From the NCBI RefSeq assembly GCF_028858535.1, contig NZ_JAPMOU010000043.1:1-44561 (forward strand): a DNA stretch of 44,561 nucleotides. Reading direction: 5' to 3'. A program made the position numbers and the translations under genes. The notes under the pieces were generated by a model. The model saw only the letters and a program-made list of their open reading frames with translations, searched no databases and was not told the DNA's origin. The DNA comes from Spartinivicinus poritis (GTDB lineage Bacteria > Pseudomonadota > Gammaproteobacteria > Pseudomonadales > Zooshikellaceae). Positions 8,373 to 17,198 of the stretch are shown here, piece after piece. Position 1 is the first letter of the stretch, and each line of letters starts with the position of its first letter.

Positions 8373-9092
8373 TCAGGCTCCTTTTGGGTAAACAGTTAAG
8401 GTATTCACTGACTGATAACCAGTTATAATCGTGCGACTTAACTGGCTGTCTAATTGGGTGGTGATTGTTGGGTAAACTAAATGGGCGGTTGCACTTTGAT
8501 AACCTGATGTCAGGCAACTGCAAATTTGACTGTTAATTTGCTTAACTAAATAGGGAATCACCGTGGCTTGTTGGCCTTGCTGGCAACTAATTGCCATTTT
8601 AGGCAGAGGTGTCTGATTAGTAAGATACAGAGTTAAGTCATAATGACTTCGCATATTTTTAGCGCTATCTACCACTTGCCGGGCATTCTGATACTCCGCT
8701 TCGTCAATGCCTCGATTGGATAAATTGGCTTTAATCTCAAACGTCCCCCGTTTACCGGGAGGCTTTTTCTCAAACCATTCTTTAACCTCAATATCAAAGT
8801 CTAACGCGGCTAAGGCTTTCTCTAGTGCACGACGAGTGCCTTTAATTTCGTGGACTTCAATACTATTGGCGATTACCTGGCGTTTAATTTGTTCTGGCCA
8901 GCTGGATTGCCAATGATCGACTGACACAGCCCAGGCCAAATACGGCAATAGCGGTGTAGGACATTGATACGGGTGCCAAATGGTTTCAAGCGGTATTGGA
9001 ATTAACGCTTTTGCATCCGCTAGTGCTGCTTCTAAATCCCGCTCTAATTCGGTTAAATTACTCGGTAATAGGGAGTTATGACCAGCCATCAC
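8373..9092 (-). CDS. I: Baseplate/tail protein I (P2 gpI-like) with extended C-terminus
   Basis: Residues 1-160 match P2 gpI: 'SLLPSNLTELERDLEAALAD', 'LLPYLAWAVSVDHWQSSWPE', 'HEIKGTRRALEKALAALDFD' and 'GIDEAEYQNARQVVDSAKNM'. P2 gpI is about 176 residues. Here the protein is 239, and the extra tail contains two imperfect repeats ending 'SGYQSATAHLVYP' and 'TGYQSVNTLTVYP'. gpI is a wedge component that links fibres to the baseplate. The gene overlaps gpJ by 17 bases. The start may be either of two adjacent ATGs. Confidence 0.9.
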   Translation of the reverse strand: MMAGHNSLLPSNLTELERDLEAALADAKALIPIPLETIWHPYQCPTPLLPYLAWAVSVDHWQSSWPEQIKRQVIANSIEVHEIKGTRRALEKALAALDFDIEVKEWFEKKPPGKRGTFEIKANLSNRGIDEAEYQNARQVVDSAKNMRSHYDLTLYLTNQTPLPKMAISCQQGQQATVIPYLVKQINSQICSCLTSGYQSATAHLVYPTITTQLDSQLSRTIITGYQSVNTLTVYPKGA

Positions 9093-9921
9093 TTGCCAGT
9101 TGTTGAGTTTTTAGGGTGATTTTCTTGCAATAGGCCGCTTCTGACGGTTTGCACTTTATATCAGTCCAGTTTTTTAACGTGACGTTTTCCACGCCTTCCA
9201 CCGTTAACGCCGCATGAATACTACTCTCAGTAATTTGTGCACCTAAATAATGCTGATGGATGACGTACTGCTGTAGGCGTTGACGACTTAAATTCTCGAC
9301 AATAGACGCTTCAGGGCCTCCTTTTAAGTACAAGACAGCATCAATGGTGTATTCGAAAAGCTGACTCGGGGCTTTAATATTTAATTTATCGGTTAATGGC
9401 CGGTAAGGTTCCAGATATTCACGAACCTTTTTTAATAAGGCTTCCGTCGGCTGCCCGGTGTTTTCATGGGTCAGGATATATAAATCGACTTCAACCGGTT
9501 CGGGGGAATTCACTGCCACATCTTTTACTAGGCCATCAGCCGACAGTGCATGAAAAATATAAGCGCCTTCAGGCCCAGCCACGGATTTACCTTCATACTC
9601 CAGTTGTAGCCGGTAGCGGAAGTCCTGGTCGGTTTCTTCTTCATGCCGGGGCGTACGGTAATAGGTTAGTCCAATATGATCTAACTGTGGTCCAATCGCT
9701 CCAGCCAAGGTTAACCCGTAAATTTGTTCATTGATTTTTTGTCGCAGTAGCCGATGCCGATAACACATGGCAGAGGCGATACGATAAGCAGGATCTGCAG
9801 GGCTTGGATTGGGGAGCTTGGCTTTTTCGGTTACCGTGGCTAGCTCATCTTGGTAATGAGTTTCATCGATAATGTTAAGGGGAGGCAGTTTAGATAAGTC
9901 GATAGCATTTCTACTGCTCAA
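9076..9921 (-). CDS. J: Baseplate assembly protein J (P2 gpJ-like)
   Basis: This 281-residue protein matches the baseplate J family: 'AIDLSKLPPLNIIDETHYQD', 'YRHRLLRQKINEQIYGLTLA', 'LEYEGKSVAGPEGAYIFHAL' and 'DVAVNSPEPVEVDLYILTHE'. It builds the edge of the baseplate with gpW and gpI. Overlaps with W (11 bases) and I (17 bases) show tight coupling. Length is close to P2 gpJ (302). Confidence 0.93.
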   Translation of the reverse strand: MSSRNAIDLSKLPPLNIIDETHYQDELATVTEKAKLPNPSPADPAYRIASAMCYRHRLLRQKINEQIYGLTLAGAIGPQLDHIGLTYYRTPRHEEETDQDFRYRLQLEYEGKSVAGPEGAYIFHALSADGLVKDVAVNSPEPVEVDLYILTHENTGQPTEALLKKVREYLEPYRPLTDKLNIKAPSQLFEYTIDAVLYLKGGPEASIVENLSRQRLQQYVIHQHYLGAQITESSIHAALTVEGVENVTLKNWTDIKCKPSEAAYCKKITLKTQQLASDGWS

Positions 9922-10264
9922 TTAAGATGCCCTCCATTTTAATTGGCTCGCCATTTTCCAATAAAATAAACTGCAAAGTTAATTCAATTTGATGCTCTTC
10001 TGCGCGGGTAATGGCCATGGTGGTTAATTTAATGTCATTCAAACCATTAACAGGGTTATTAATGGCTTCAGCCAGCCGAATATAAGCTTGCATATAAAAG
10101 CCTGGGTCCACATTACGATCAACCAACTCATAAACCCGCGAGCCATAATCCCGATGGCCCACTAAGGAGCCAATCGGCGTGTTTAAAGCATCTTGAATAC
10201 GTTGCTGTAAATAGGCGAGACCGGTGGTGTTTTTACCCGTGTGAGCGTGGGTGCCGGTTTTCAT
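9911..10264 (-). CDS. W: Baseplate protein W (P2 gpW / T4 gp25-like)
   Basis: This 117-residue protein has the gp25-like lysozyme-fold signature: 'GLAYLQQRIQDALNTPIGSL' followed by 'GHRDYGSRVYELVDRN'. It is a central baseplate sheath-initiator. It normally lies directly after gpV, but here the ankyrin cargo gene (10271-10828) is inserted between V and W, only 6 bases upstream. Confidence 0.92.
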   Translation of the reverse strand: MKTGTHAHTGKNTTGLAYLQQRIQDALNTPIGSLVGHRDYGSRVYELVDRNVDPGFYMQAYIRLAEAINNPVNGLNDIKLTTMAITRAEEHQIELTLQFILLENGEPIKMEGILIEQ

Positions 10265-10270
10265 AAAATT

Positions 10271-10828
10271 CTATTTACTATTTTTTCTTATTGCTTCTTC
10301 AATTATATTTGCAACTTCGGTATTACCTGCTTGTCTTGCTAGCAATAGCGCTGATTGACCTTTATTATCTTCTACTTGTGTATCAGCACCTTTATCGATA
10401 AGAAGTTGTGCTATATCGGCATGACCTTTATAAGCAGCAACAATCAATGGTGTTACCCCATAATTGTTTTTTGTTTCAATATTTGCTCCTTTTTCAATAA
10501 GTAATTTTACTGCGTCAATGTAGCCTTGCCGAGTAGCAAACATTAATGCAGTGTCTTCGCTATTATCTCTAGCCTCTATATCTGCACCTTTATTAATAAG
10601 GAATTTTATGATGTGTGTTTGACCTTTATAGGCGGAATACATTAAAGCGGTTCTACCAAGATAGTTTTTATCTTCAATATCAGCGCCTTTATCAATTAGC
10701 CTAGCAATATCTTGTGAAGAACCCTTTTCTATAGCATCGAAAAAAGCTGCTATGTCATTAGCACAAGCAAGACCAACTGGTAGAAGTGCAAATAAAAGTA
10801 TTAATATTTTATGAATTCGCGTCAGCAT
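10271..10828 (-). CDS. Secreted ankyrin-repeat protein, prophage cargo in baseplate operon
   Basis: This 185-residue protein has a Sec signal peptide (MLTRIHKILILLFALLPVGLA, cleavage near A-C-A-N) followed by about four to five ankyrin repeats. Each repeat shows the TALM/TPLI-x-AA..G...I...LI.KGAD pattern (for example 'GRTALMYSAYKGQTHIIKFL' and 'GVTPLIVAAYKGHADIAQLL'). Ankyrin repeats bind proteins. With a signal peptide the product should act in the periplasm or outside the cell. It is co-directional with, and wedged between, baseplate genes V and W, so it may be expressed late. It is not a known virion gene; the role is unknown. Confidence 0.85.
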   Translation of the reverse strand: MLTRIHKILILLFALLPVGLACANDIAAFFDAIEKGSSQDIARLIDKGADIEDKNYLGRTALMYSAYKGQTHIIKFLINKGADIEARDNSEDTALMFATRQGYIDAVKLLIEKGANIETKNNYGVTPLIVAAYKGHADIAQLLIDKGADTQVEDNKGQSALLLARQAGNTEVANIIEEAIRKNSK

Positions 10829-10897
10829 AAATTTTTCCTAGTTTAAAAAATACATGCCCATAAATAACAATCTAGTTTGCTTTAAATAATTGTAAAA

Positions 10898-11482
10898 CTA
10901 TTGTTTATTACCCGTCGGCACCGCTGTCCCATGACCTGGCACATCATGACCATGCCCGTTATAAATATCCCTATCACCCTGCATGCTACGGGTATGATCG
11001 GTTATATCACCAGTCGCTTTAATATTACCGATCACTTTTACATCTCCTTCAATCTCAACACCACCAGTGGCGACTATCTTGACAGTGCCACTGGCCGGTA
11101 AAAGGATTTCGTAATGATGGCTTTCCTGGTTATAGGATTCTTTAGCACCATCAGCATACACAGTGATATGTATATTTTTATCATTTGAGGGTGTTGGAAA
11201 CTGGTTGTAATAGGAGCCAGGTATGATTTCACCCAGGGTTAAATCCCCCTCAGAAATCACCGTGGCACCTTCACCAATATCTGGTGGCGACCAAGTGATG
11301 GTTTTACCCGTTCGTTGTGGTTTCCAGGGTAGCCAGCCAGTGGTTTGCTGTTGGCCTTCAGCGCCATATTCCACTTTAGCTAAGTGGCGCCCATGATCCA
11401 CTGCATGTATACGACCTCTGACAACCACTTGCCCTAGCTTACGCTCTAAAGCTTCAATACGTTGTAATAAATCAGAGTCCAT
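10898..11482 (-). CDS. V: Baseplate assembly protein V (P2 gpV-like spike)
   Basis: This 194-residue protein matches the P2 gpV central spike: 'LQRIEALERKLGQVVVRGRI' N-terminus and OB-fold, 'EGDLTLGEIIPGSYYNQFP', then a beta-helical segment 'SGTVKIVATGGVEIEGDVKV'. The C-terminus is histidine-rich ('YNGHGHDVPGHG'), consistent with the metal-bound tip of such spikes. It pierces the outer membrane. It overlaps the upstream gene by 11 bases. Confidence 0.92.
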   Translation of the reverse strand: MDSDLLQRIEALERKLGQVVVRGRIHAVDHGRHLAKVEYGAEGQQQTTGWLPWKPQRTGKTITWSPPDIGEGATVISEGDLTLGEIIPGSYYNQFPTPSNDKNIHITVYADGAKESYNQESHHYEILLPASGTVKIVATGGVEIEGDVKVIGNIKATGDITDHTRSMQGDRDIYNGHGHDVPGHGTAVPTGNKQ

Positions 11483-12035
11483 CGTTAGTTATTCTGGGTT
11501 CAAACTCAGTAAATGGGCTTTCAATGTGGTGAGTGCCTTTAATCAGGATTTCATCAGGGGTAAATTCTACCCCTTGCCAGATATCCCCTAAATGAAATAC
11601 TTGCTCCCAGCTGATTACCCAGGACTCATAGCCTTTTTCCTCAGTTTTAAAACCTTTAACATCCGGCTTAAAACTACCCGGAAAAGCACTTAAGGCCGTG
11701 GGTTGTTGTGCTAAAGCACCTAATCCCCAGCGGTTCTTATTGATCACCTGCATAACCTTAACTGCAAAATTCCGTACTTCTAACTCCACCTGCTGGGTAG
11801 CCACACTTAAAATGCAGTGAGCAGCAAACTCAACTTTTACAGCGGTTCTTCCGCCGGAAATCGGGGTGTCTAATTCCATTCCGACGACTTCCAATAACAC
11901 ACCAGGCGTCTTAACTTTTTTATCAACTAACGGGTTGTAAGCCGCCACATGGTGTATTTCAGGAATGGCTTGCTGAATAGCATTCACCATCTGTTGATGG
12001 ACATAAGTAAGATCATCGTTCGTGGTTGACTGCAT
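11472..12035 (-). CDS. Tail completion/terminator-type protein (gp37/DUF1834-like)
   Basis: This 187-residue protein sits between the gpZ-like protein and the spike, where P2 has tail-completion functions. 'YVHQQMVNAIQQAIPEIHHV', 'TPGVLLEVVGMELDTPISGG' and 'WQGVEFTPDEILIKGTHHIE' resemble phage minor tail/terminator proteins of the DUF1834/gp37 group. Assignment rests mainly on position and weak motif similarity. It overlaps both neighbours (23 and 11 bases), which suggests a coupled head-tail joining block. Confidence 0.65.
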   Translation of the reverse strand: MQSTTNDDLTYVHQQMVNAIQQAIPEIHHVAAYNPLVDKKVKTPGVLLEVVGMELDTPISGGRTAVKVEFAAHCILSVATQQVELEVRNFAVKVMQVINKNRWGLGALAQQPTALSAFPGSFKPDVKGFKTEEKGYESWVISWEQVFHLGDIWQGVEFTPDEILIKGTHHIESPFTEFEPRITNDGL

Positions 12036-12621
12036 AATTTAACTCTTGTTGTAGCAGGGTTGAAAAACGTTCGACGGCACGGTTTTTATAACGCTTAAAT
12101 AGTTCCTCGGTGACGCCATCAATAGGCACACCAATACGCTGTATCGGAAAACGACCCTTTAAGTGTTTAGGTACTTGGCCAATCGCCTTTTTCTTTTTAG
12201 GATTCAGGCTGGGGTAATTTAAGGTTAAATTACGTTTGCTGCGTATCCACACCTTGGCTTGCCCATCAAACACCGGTTTATAAAAAGCCCCCTCAAACCG
12301 GTGGGAACGTACCGACACACCTTTATTCGTCTGCCTCGGTTTGCTCACTTGCTCGGCTGCCAACGGTAAGGTACCAATCCATAAGGTAAAAACTTTATTG
12401 ACCCCTTTACCGGTAGTGGCATCCTTAAACCGCTCTTTAATCACCTTTTGTGGGACTTTCATGGTTTTGCTGATTTCTCTGGCCATTCGGGATTTTAACC
12501 AACGAATGGTTTTACGCATGGCCCGTTGCGAGGCTTTTTCTAACTGCTTTGGAGCTGCCTGAATAATGCGGTTGGCACGGGCAATTTCCTGGGCAAAACT
12601 AATATCAACACCACTTGTCAT
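12013..12621 (-). CDS. Minor tail protein Z-like (prophage GPZ family)
   Basis: This 202-residue protein is rich in Lys and Arg and has the prophage GPZ pattern: 'AQEIARANRIIQAAPKQLEK', 'AMRKTIRWLKSRMAREISKT' and 'VPQKVIKERFKDATTGKGVN'. In lambda, gpZ helps join the tail to the head, and P2-like phages use related tail-completion proteins. It overlaps the connector gene upstream by 17 bases and the next tail gene by 23 bases. Confidence 0.78.
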   Translation of the reverse strand: MTSGVDISFAQEIARANRIIQAAPKQLEKASQRAMRKTIRWLKSRMAREISKTMKVPQKVIKERFKDATTGKGVNKVFTLWIGTLPLAAEQVSKPRQTNKGVSVRSHRFEGAFYKPVFDGQAKVWIRSKRNLTLNYPSLNPKKKKAIGQVPKHLKGRFPIQRIGVPIDGVTEELFKRYKNRAVERFSTLLQQELNYAVNHER

Positions 12622-12946
12622 TGGGATTATTCTCTGGTGGATTCGCTAACCATAACTCGGTAATGCCTTGCCCATCAGGATAACCCTGTGCCACAAAAAA
12701 CAAGTGGTTGTTAATTTTCACCTGCCAGGATTGATCGGCTTCTTCGCAGTCGGCTGTAGACAGTGTTAACACGGCTTGTCTTTTTTGAAACACCACACCG
12801 CTTGGGGCGTCGGCTTCATAATCCACCAGCGCATAACCAAAAATACCTTGAGTATTGGTCGTGTCGCCATTGGGTTTAATTAAAGTGACAGGGGTATCAG
12901 TAGTTAATTTCAGGGCGCGGGCATTAATTGAATTTTTATTAACCAT
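12605..12946 (-). CDS. Head-tail joining protein (lambda FII / Gifsy-type connector)
   Basis: This 113-residue protein lies directly downstream of the capsid gene, where lambda-like phages encode head-tail adaptors. Features include 'TPVTLIKPNGDTTNTQGIFG' and 'AVLTLSTADCEEADQSWQVK', with a C-terminal 'GYPDGQGITELWLANPPEN' typical of the small beta-rich connector group annotated from Gifsy prophages. It overlaps the capsid gene by 8 bases. Function is assigned from position and moderate motif similarity. Confidence 0.7.
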   Translation of the reverse strand: MVNKNSINARALKLTTDTPVTLIKPNGDTTNTQGIFGYALVDYEADAPSGVVFQKRQAVLTLSTADCEEADQSWQVKINNHLFFVAQGYPDGQGITELWLANPPENNPNDKWC

Positions 12947-13868
12947 TCGGTTGGAGAACGTCTTGCAATAAAATACCGCAATCTTTCGCGACGATTAACT
13001 CGCGCAATTTTTCATAAACGCGCACTCGGGTACCGCCATCCACCCCAATATTTTCATCGAACCATTCCCTATAACTACGTTGTTTACGTTGCGCGGTAAA
13101 CCCGTAGGTAATCCGGTTATTTTGGCTCGTCGCCAACTGATCGATATGCAAAAAAGCACAATGATCACTCCAGATTTTTTTCAATACCAGCTTTTGCCCT
13201 TTAACCGCAATATTCAAAAAGGCTTCACCAATAATGACCTCATCAATTTCTAATAAATCTGCTAGCTCCTGTCTGGAGATCATGCCACTATCACCACTGT
13301 TAGCATTACGAGCTTTAACCAGGGCTTTATTTTTACGGATAGCGGTCCATTGTGCGCGGCCTAACACCATTTTATTCGGTCGAATAAGCGGCTCATCGAG
13401 CAGTGCCATTAAATAATCCTGCATCGGCGCATCGGCATTATTAAAGGCTTCTTCTTTTTTCAGCTTGCGGGTAATCCCATGGTTAGCGGGATCAAATACG
13501 ATATCTGCCACCCGTTTTTCACGGCCTAATAACACTAAATCGGTGGTGGATTCTACTGCAATATCAATCGGGTCATAGTGTTCTGGGGCTTCTTCAACAT
13601 CACTTTCGGGTACCGAGGTTTCCAGACCATAATCTTTGGTGGAGCTTTCTGTTTCATCACCCGTAAACTCCACTTCATTCACGACTCCCCGACGACTGAC
13701 TTCTAACTCTGGCACTGTTAAAAACTGCTCAGGGGCAAATACCGAATATTTAAATATTTCAGAGCCAACGGGGGTACGGGGCAAGACCTGATCTGCAATC
13801 AGCTTTTTATTTTGATAGGCAATGGTTAACGCGAGCCGTTGAGGCTCGATCTTAAACGGACGTTGCAT
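12939..13868 (-). CDS. Major capsid protein (lambda gpE family)
   Basis: This 309-residue protein matches the lambda E-type capsid family: 'IADQVLPRTPVGSEIFKYSV', 'FLTVPELEVSRRGVVNEVEF', 'NKMVLGRAQWTAIRKNKALV', 'LADLLEIDEVIIGEAFLN' and 'YGFTAQRKQRSYREWFDENI'. It forms the icosahedral shell. Upstream are the decoration protein and the protease/scaffold gene, the same order as lambda (C-Nu3-D-E). Confidence 0.92.
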   Translation of the reverse strand: MQRPFKIEPQRLALTIAYQNKKLIADQVLPRTPVGSEIFKYSVFAPEQFLTVPELEVSRRGVVNEVEFTGDETESSTKDYGLETSVPESDVEEAPEHYDPIDIAVESTTDLVLLGREKRVADIVFDPANHGITRKLKKEEAFNNADAPMQDYLMALLDEPLIRPNKMVLGRAQWTAIRKNKALVKARNANSGDSGMISRQELADLLEIDEVIIGEAFLNIAVKGQKLVLKKIWSDHCAFLHIDQLATSQNNRITYGFTAQRKQRSYREWFDENIGVDGGTRVRVYEKLRELIVAKDCGILLQDVLQPNG

Positions 13869-13934
13869 AAATAATCCTATTAAAAATAAAGGTAAAAACT
13901 AAAAATAAAAAAATGAAGATAAAATAATAATTAA

Positions 13935-14297
13935 TTAGGTGGCGGGCTGATTAGTGATTTGTAAATAGACATCCCCTACGTCGCCTTCAACCCCGGATTG
14001 TTCGGCATAGCCAATTATATTATCAGTGGCTTTAGCGGGGATGCCGCGCCCATGTTTATCGGCTGTCAGGCATTGCCCATAATTAACATTAGTCCCGTAT
14101 TCAATACAGCCAATGCCTGTGCTAATCACATCTGACATTTCACCAGCGTTTGAGACTAAATTACCTGTGACACCTTTTAATATAGCTTTACCATTAGCCG
14201 CTAATTTCACGCTGCCTGGTGTCGCCCCATAAGCGACAATCCGAAAAGGAGGGATATCGGTGTCGGGTTTATACCCCTTAATAAAACCTAATTTCAT
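13935..14297 (-). CDS. Head decoration/capsid cement protein (DUF2190-like)
   Basis: This 120-residue protein begins 'MKLGFIKGYKPDTDIPPFRI' and contains 'GNLVSNAGEMSDVISTGIGC' and 'ATDNIIGYAEQSGVEGD'. It is small and beta-rich, like capsid cement proteins that replace lambda gpD. It lies between the S49 protease/scaffold gene (4-base ATGA-type overlap) and the capsid gene. A 66-base AT-rich gap follows before capsid. The role is supported mostly by position and fold pattern. Confidence 0.75.
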   Translation of the reverse strand: MKLGFIKGYKPDTDIPPFRIVAYGATPGSVKLAANGKAILKGVTGNLVSNAGEMSDVISTGIGCIEYGTNVNYGQCLTADKHGRGIPAKATDNIIGYAEQSGVEGDVGDVYLQITNQPAT

Positions 14298-15631
14298 TCT
14301 GTGATTACTCCTGTTTGCACTTGTTTAATGGCTTGGGCGTAACTGAGTCTTTCGCCTTGTTGCTCAGCGGCCATGACTAATTGACGGGCTTGTTTCGCTA
14401 GGGCGTTAGCATCAATTTTATCGATACCTTCAGAGCCATCTGATGTCGGTACATCTTCAACTTTAGGTGCTTCTTTTTGGCTGGTTTGCAGGTATTGTCG
14501 TGCGGCCTTGCGCTCTGCTTGTAATATTTGCATAGCCGCTTCTGGTCCAGATGTCTTGCCATCAAGCGCCAAGGTATTTAATAGCGCTTCATGACCAGGC
14601 ATGGCTTGTTCAAACACGGCTTTTACCCGCTGATTTTCCAGTTGTTTACCCTCATTTATTAAGGCGGCAACAACTGTCGGGTGATCGTCTTTTAAGGTTT
14701 CTATAATCACCTCGGTTGAAGCGCCGGCAGCAATTTGTAGGGTGGGCTCGGTTGTGGCTGCTGTGTTTACGGTAGGTTCCGTTGTTGTAGAAGCTGCTGT
14801 TGTCATCATTACTCTCTCTGTGGTTAATTCACCTAAAATGTCGTCTAAGCTACCCAGCCGATGCGCCATCCCCCGGTCAACGGCTGCCTGACCGACTAAA
14901 ACACCGCCTTGGCCAAATTGTTCATGCACATGCTCAATCGAGACGCCCATATTCCGTGCTACTCGATCAATAAATACAGTTTCTAACGCATTGGCGCGTT
15001 CTTGATATTCTTCACGGCCTTCATCAGTTCTCGGATCAATTCGCTTTTTTGGGGCATGGCTGGAGACAAACTCGATTAATTCTTCATCCTTATCAGATTG
15101 ACTAATGGATAAGGTCAGGACCGCGCCGACAGAGCCGACACTTGCCGTGGGATCAATCACCACCTCATCACAGGCGCTGGCAATCCAATACGCAGCCGAA
15201 CAAGCTTCATCACCGACATAAGCCATTATTGGCTTTTGGCCGCGCGCTTGATAAATCATTTCCGCAAACTCATGAATGGCTTTGGCATTGCCGCCAGGGG
15301 AATCAAAGCGAAACACAATACCGCTCACGTCGGGTGAAGCTAAGACCGCTTTAAAATCTGTACACAGGGCTTCGGTGGAAATGCCGCCACAAATATCGTG
15401 AAACCAACTGGCATAGCGAGAAATGACCCCTGTGACTTCAATCAGGGCGACACCATTTGAGGTAATCGTGGTGCTGTTGCCAGCCGCTTCACCTTCTACT
15501 GACACTAGCTGTATGTCTTGCAGTTGCTGAACGATTTCACGCTTAGCAATACCCGTCATCGTTTCCAGTACGTCAGGCCGAATTAACCATTGCTGGGTAG
15601 CCAGCCAATTTAAGGCGAGTGTTTTACTCAT
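14294..15631 (-). CDS. S49-family head maturation protease with C-terminal scaffold (lambda gpC/Nu3-like)
   Basis: Residues 1-270 are an SppA/ClpP-type S49 protease: 'GIVFRFDSPGGNAKAIHEFA', nucleophile Ser145 in 'DEACSAAYWIASACDEVVI', and 'DPTASVGSVGAVLT'. Residues 275-445 are Ala/Gln-rich and helical, like the lambda Nu3 scaffold. ATG-ATG codons at residues 275-276 (14809 downward), preceded by a GAGAGAG-type site, could start a separate scaffold protein from within the gene, as in lambda C/Nu3. The protein cleaves scaffold and portal during head maturation. It overlaps the portal gene by 8 bases. Confidence 0.9.
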   Translation of the reverse strand: MSKTLALNWLATQQWLIRPDVLETMTGIAKREIVQQLQDIQLVSVEGEAAGNSTTITSNGVALIEVTGVISRYASWFHDICGGISTEALCTDFKAVLASPDVSGIVFRFDSPGGNAKAIHEFAEMIYQARGQKPIMAYVGDEACSAAYWIASACDEVVIDPTASVGSVGAVLTLSISQSDKDEELIEFVSSHAPKKRIDPRTDEGREEYQERANALETVFIDRVARNMGVSIEHVHEQFGQGGVLVGQAAVDRGMAHRLGSLDDILGELTTERVMMTTAASTTTEPTVNTAATTEPTLQIAAGASTEVIIETLKDDHPTVVAALINEGKQLENQRVKAVFEQAMPGHEALLNTLALDGKTSGPEAAMQILQAERKAARQYLQTSQKEAPKVEDVPTSDGSEGIDKIDANALAKQARQLVMAAEQQGERLSYAQAIKQVQTGVITE

Positions 15632-17198
15632 CGTCTTGTGCTTCGTCTTCGTCCATTAAAAAACCCGGCTCAGTGGCCGGGCTTTCGGTGGTAGTGGGTT
15701 TATATTTTTTGCGCTCTTCAATAATCCGGCGCTGGTTAATCTGATCCCAGTCATGACCTAATAGCCGGCGTGTTTCGACTTCGTGGGTGCTGATGCCAAT
15801 GTTAAGGCGTTTTTCAGCGGCATTAGCCGCTTTCACTTCATCAATATCCCCCAATACAGGACCATGCCATAACGCACGGGTATAGGCTTTACGAATCAGT
15901 AAATCATTTAAAAAACCCGGCATGTGTAGCCTACCGTTGGCCACTGCTTCTGCGATAATGGTTTCATAATAGGGCTGGCAAATATCCACCACTAAATTCG
16001 CTCGATCTACCGCAATAAAATGCGCAAACTGGAGTAAAGCCGCTTTACTGGCACTGTAAGACGCTGAAAAATGCTTGACTAGAATCTCAAACGGGATACC
16101 CAGTGCGGCTCCCATATGTTTCCAAAGCACCGTAACAAACGGATCAAACACCGCATTAGGACGACCAGGGTTAGCCGTCTCAATGCTTTCATCTTCATCC
16201 AGTTGCACCACCAGTCCATCACCTAAGCGATATTCGGGTCTTTCTTCGCTGATTTTTTCCTCAGCTTCATCATCAAAATGACTGGCACCACCAGCATTTG
16301 GCGCAAAAGCGTCAGCGGCTTCTGGGCTGGAGGATTTAACAAATACTGTAAATTTAGAGCTAATCACCGCTGCCATTAATTCAGCATCCACATAGCGACC
16401 ACACTGTTTAATCACTTCAATCACCGGCGACAAGTCGGGTATGCCACGGGTTTGGCTGGCACGGGTATTTTTATTCGAGGCAATTAAGACATTAGGTCTG
16501 CCATTACTGGCAAATAACGGTACATAACGCCAAGTAGGTTTATTGCCTATTTTAGTTTTAATGTGAATGCCTTTAATGGCACCGTACCTATCCAGCTGAA
16601 AACCCGCTGAGTATTTTTCATCATCCCGCTGTAAATTGGGATTCGATACCCGATCCGATTCAATGGATTGGAATTTCGTTTGATAGGGAAAATCCGCTCG
16701 ATTTAAATAGGGCAATAATAAAAACGCATCCCCATTAACCTTGCTGCTGTGGTAAAGCTCGAATTGTTTTTGATAAAAAGTTTTGCGTCTTGCAATATCC
16801 GCCTCGCGGCTTTCCGCGACTAGATTAAATTCCCTAGCAATTTGGCCTTGGAGTGTTTCGGCTTCTTCTGAGGTTAAGCCTAAAAACTCATAATCAATAT
16901 TCGGCTCGGGTCGTAAACCGGTACCCACCACATAAACCGCTTTGGTATTTATTGCGCCATGGGCTAACGCATTATTCCGCTCTAAATCCCGTGACCTTGC
17001 ACGTAGTTCATCCAGTTCCGGATTAATATCCTCATCCGCTGGCTTGCGGGAAGTAAACCAACCTTTTAGCGCGCCTTTACTGCGAGAAGCACCGGTAAAA
17101 GAGCTGGCAGCTGCCACAGATACCCGTGCCTGAAAACGCTCTTGGCCTTTGACTGGGTTTATATAGTGAATGACCTTATCCAGTAGGTTCATTCTCAT
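15624..17198 (-). CDS. Portal protein (lambda gpB family)
   Basis: This 524-residue protein matches the lambda portal family: 'DELRARSRDLERNNALAHGA', 'QGQIAREFNLVAESREADIA', 'DGDEKYSAGF'-like region, 'MGAALGIPFEILVKHFSASY' and 'SKAALLQFAHFIAVDRANLV'. It forms the dodecameric DNA entry channel. It lies between gpW and the S49 protease in exact lambda order (A-W-B-C). The acidic C-terminal end (DEDEAQDDE) is typical of portals cleaved or flexible at the end. Confidence 0.93.
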   Translation of the reverse strand: MRMNLLDKVIHYINPVKGQERFQARVSVAAASSFTGASRSKGALKGWFTSRKPADEDINPELDELRARSRDLERNNALAHGAINTKAVYVVGTGLRPEPNIDYEFLGLTSEEAETLQGQIAREFNLVAESREADIARRKTFYQKQFELYHSSKVNGDAFLLLPYLNRADFPYQTKFQSIESDRVSNPNLQRDDEKYSAGFQLDRYGAIKGIHIKTKIGNKPTWRYVPLFASNGRPNVLIASNKNTRASQTRGIPDLSPVIEVIKQCGRYVDAELMAAVISSKFTVFVKSSSPEAADAFAPNAGGASHFDDEAEEKISEERPEYRLGDGLVVQLDEDESIETANPGRPNAVFDPFVTVLWKHMGAALGIPFEILVKHFSASYSASKAALLQFAHFIAVDRANLVVDICQPYYETIIAEAVANGRLHMPGFLNDLLIRKAYTRALWHGPVLGDIDEVKAANAAEKRLNIGISTHEVETRRLLGHDWDQINQRRIIEERKKYKPTTTESPATEPGFLMDEDEAQDDE

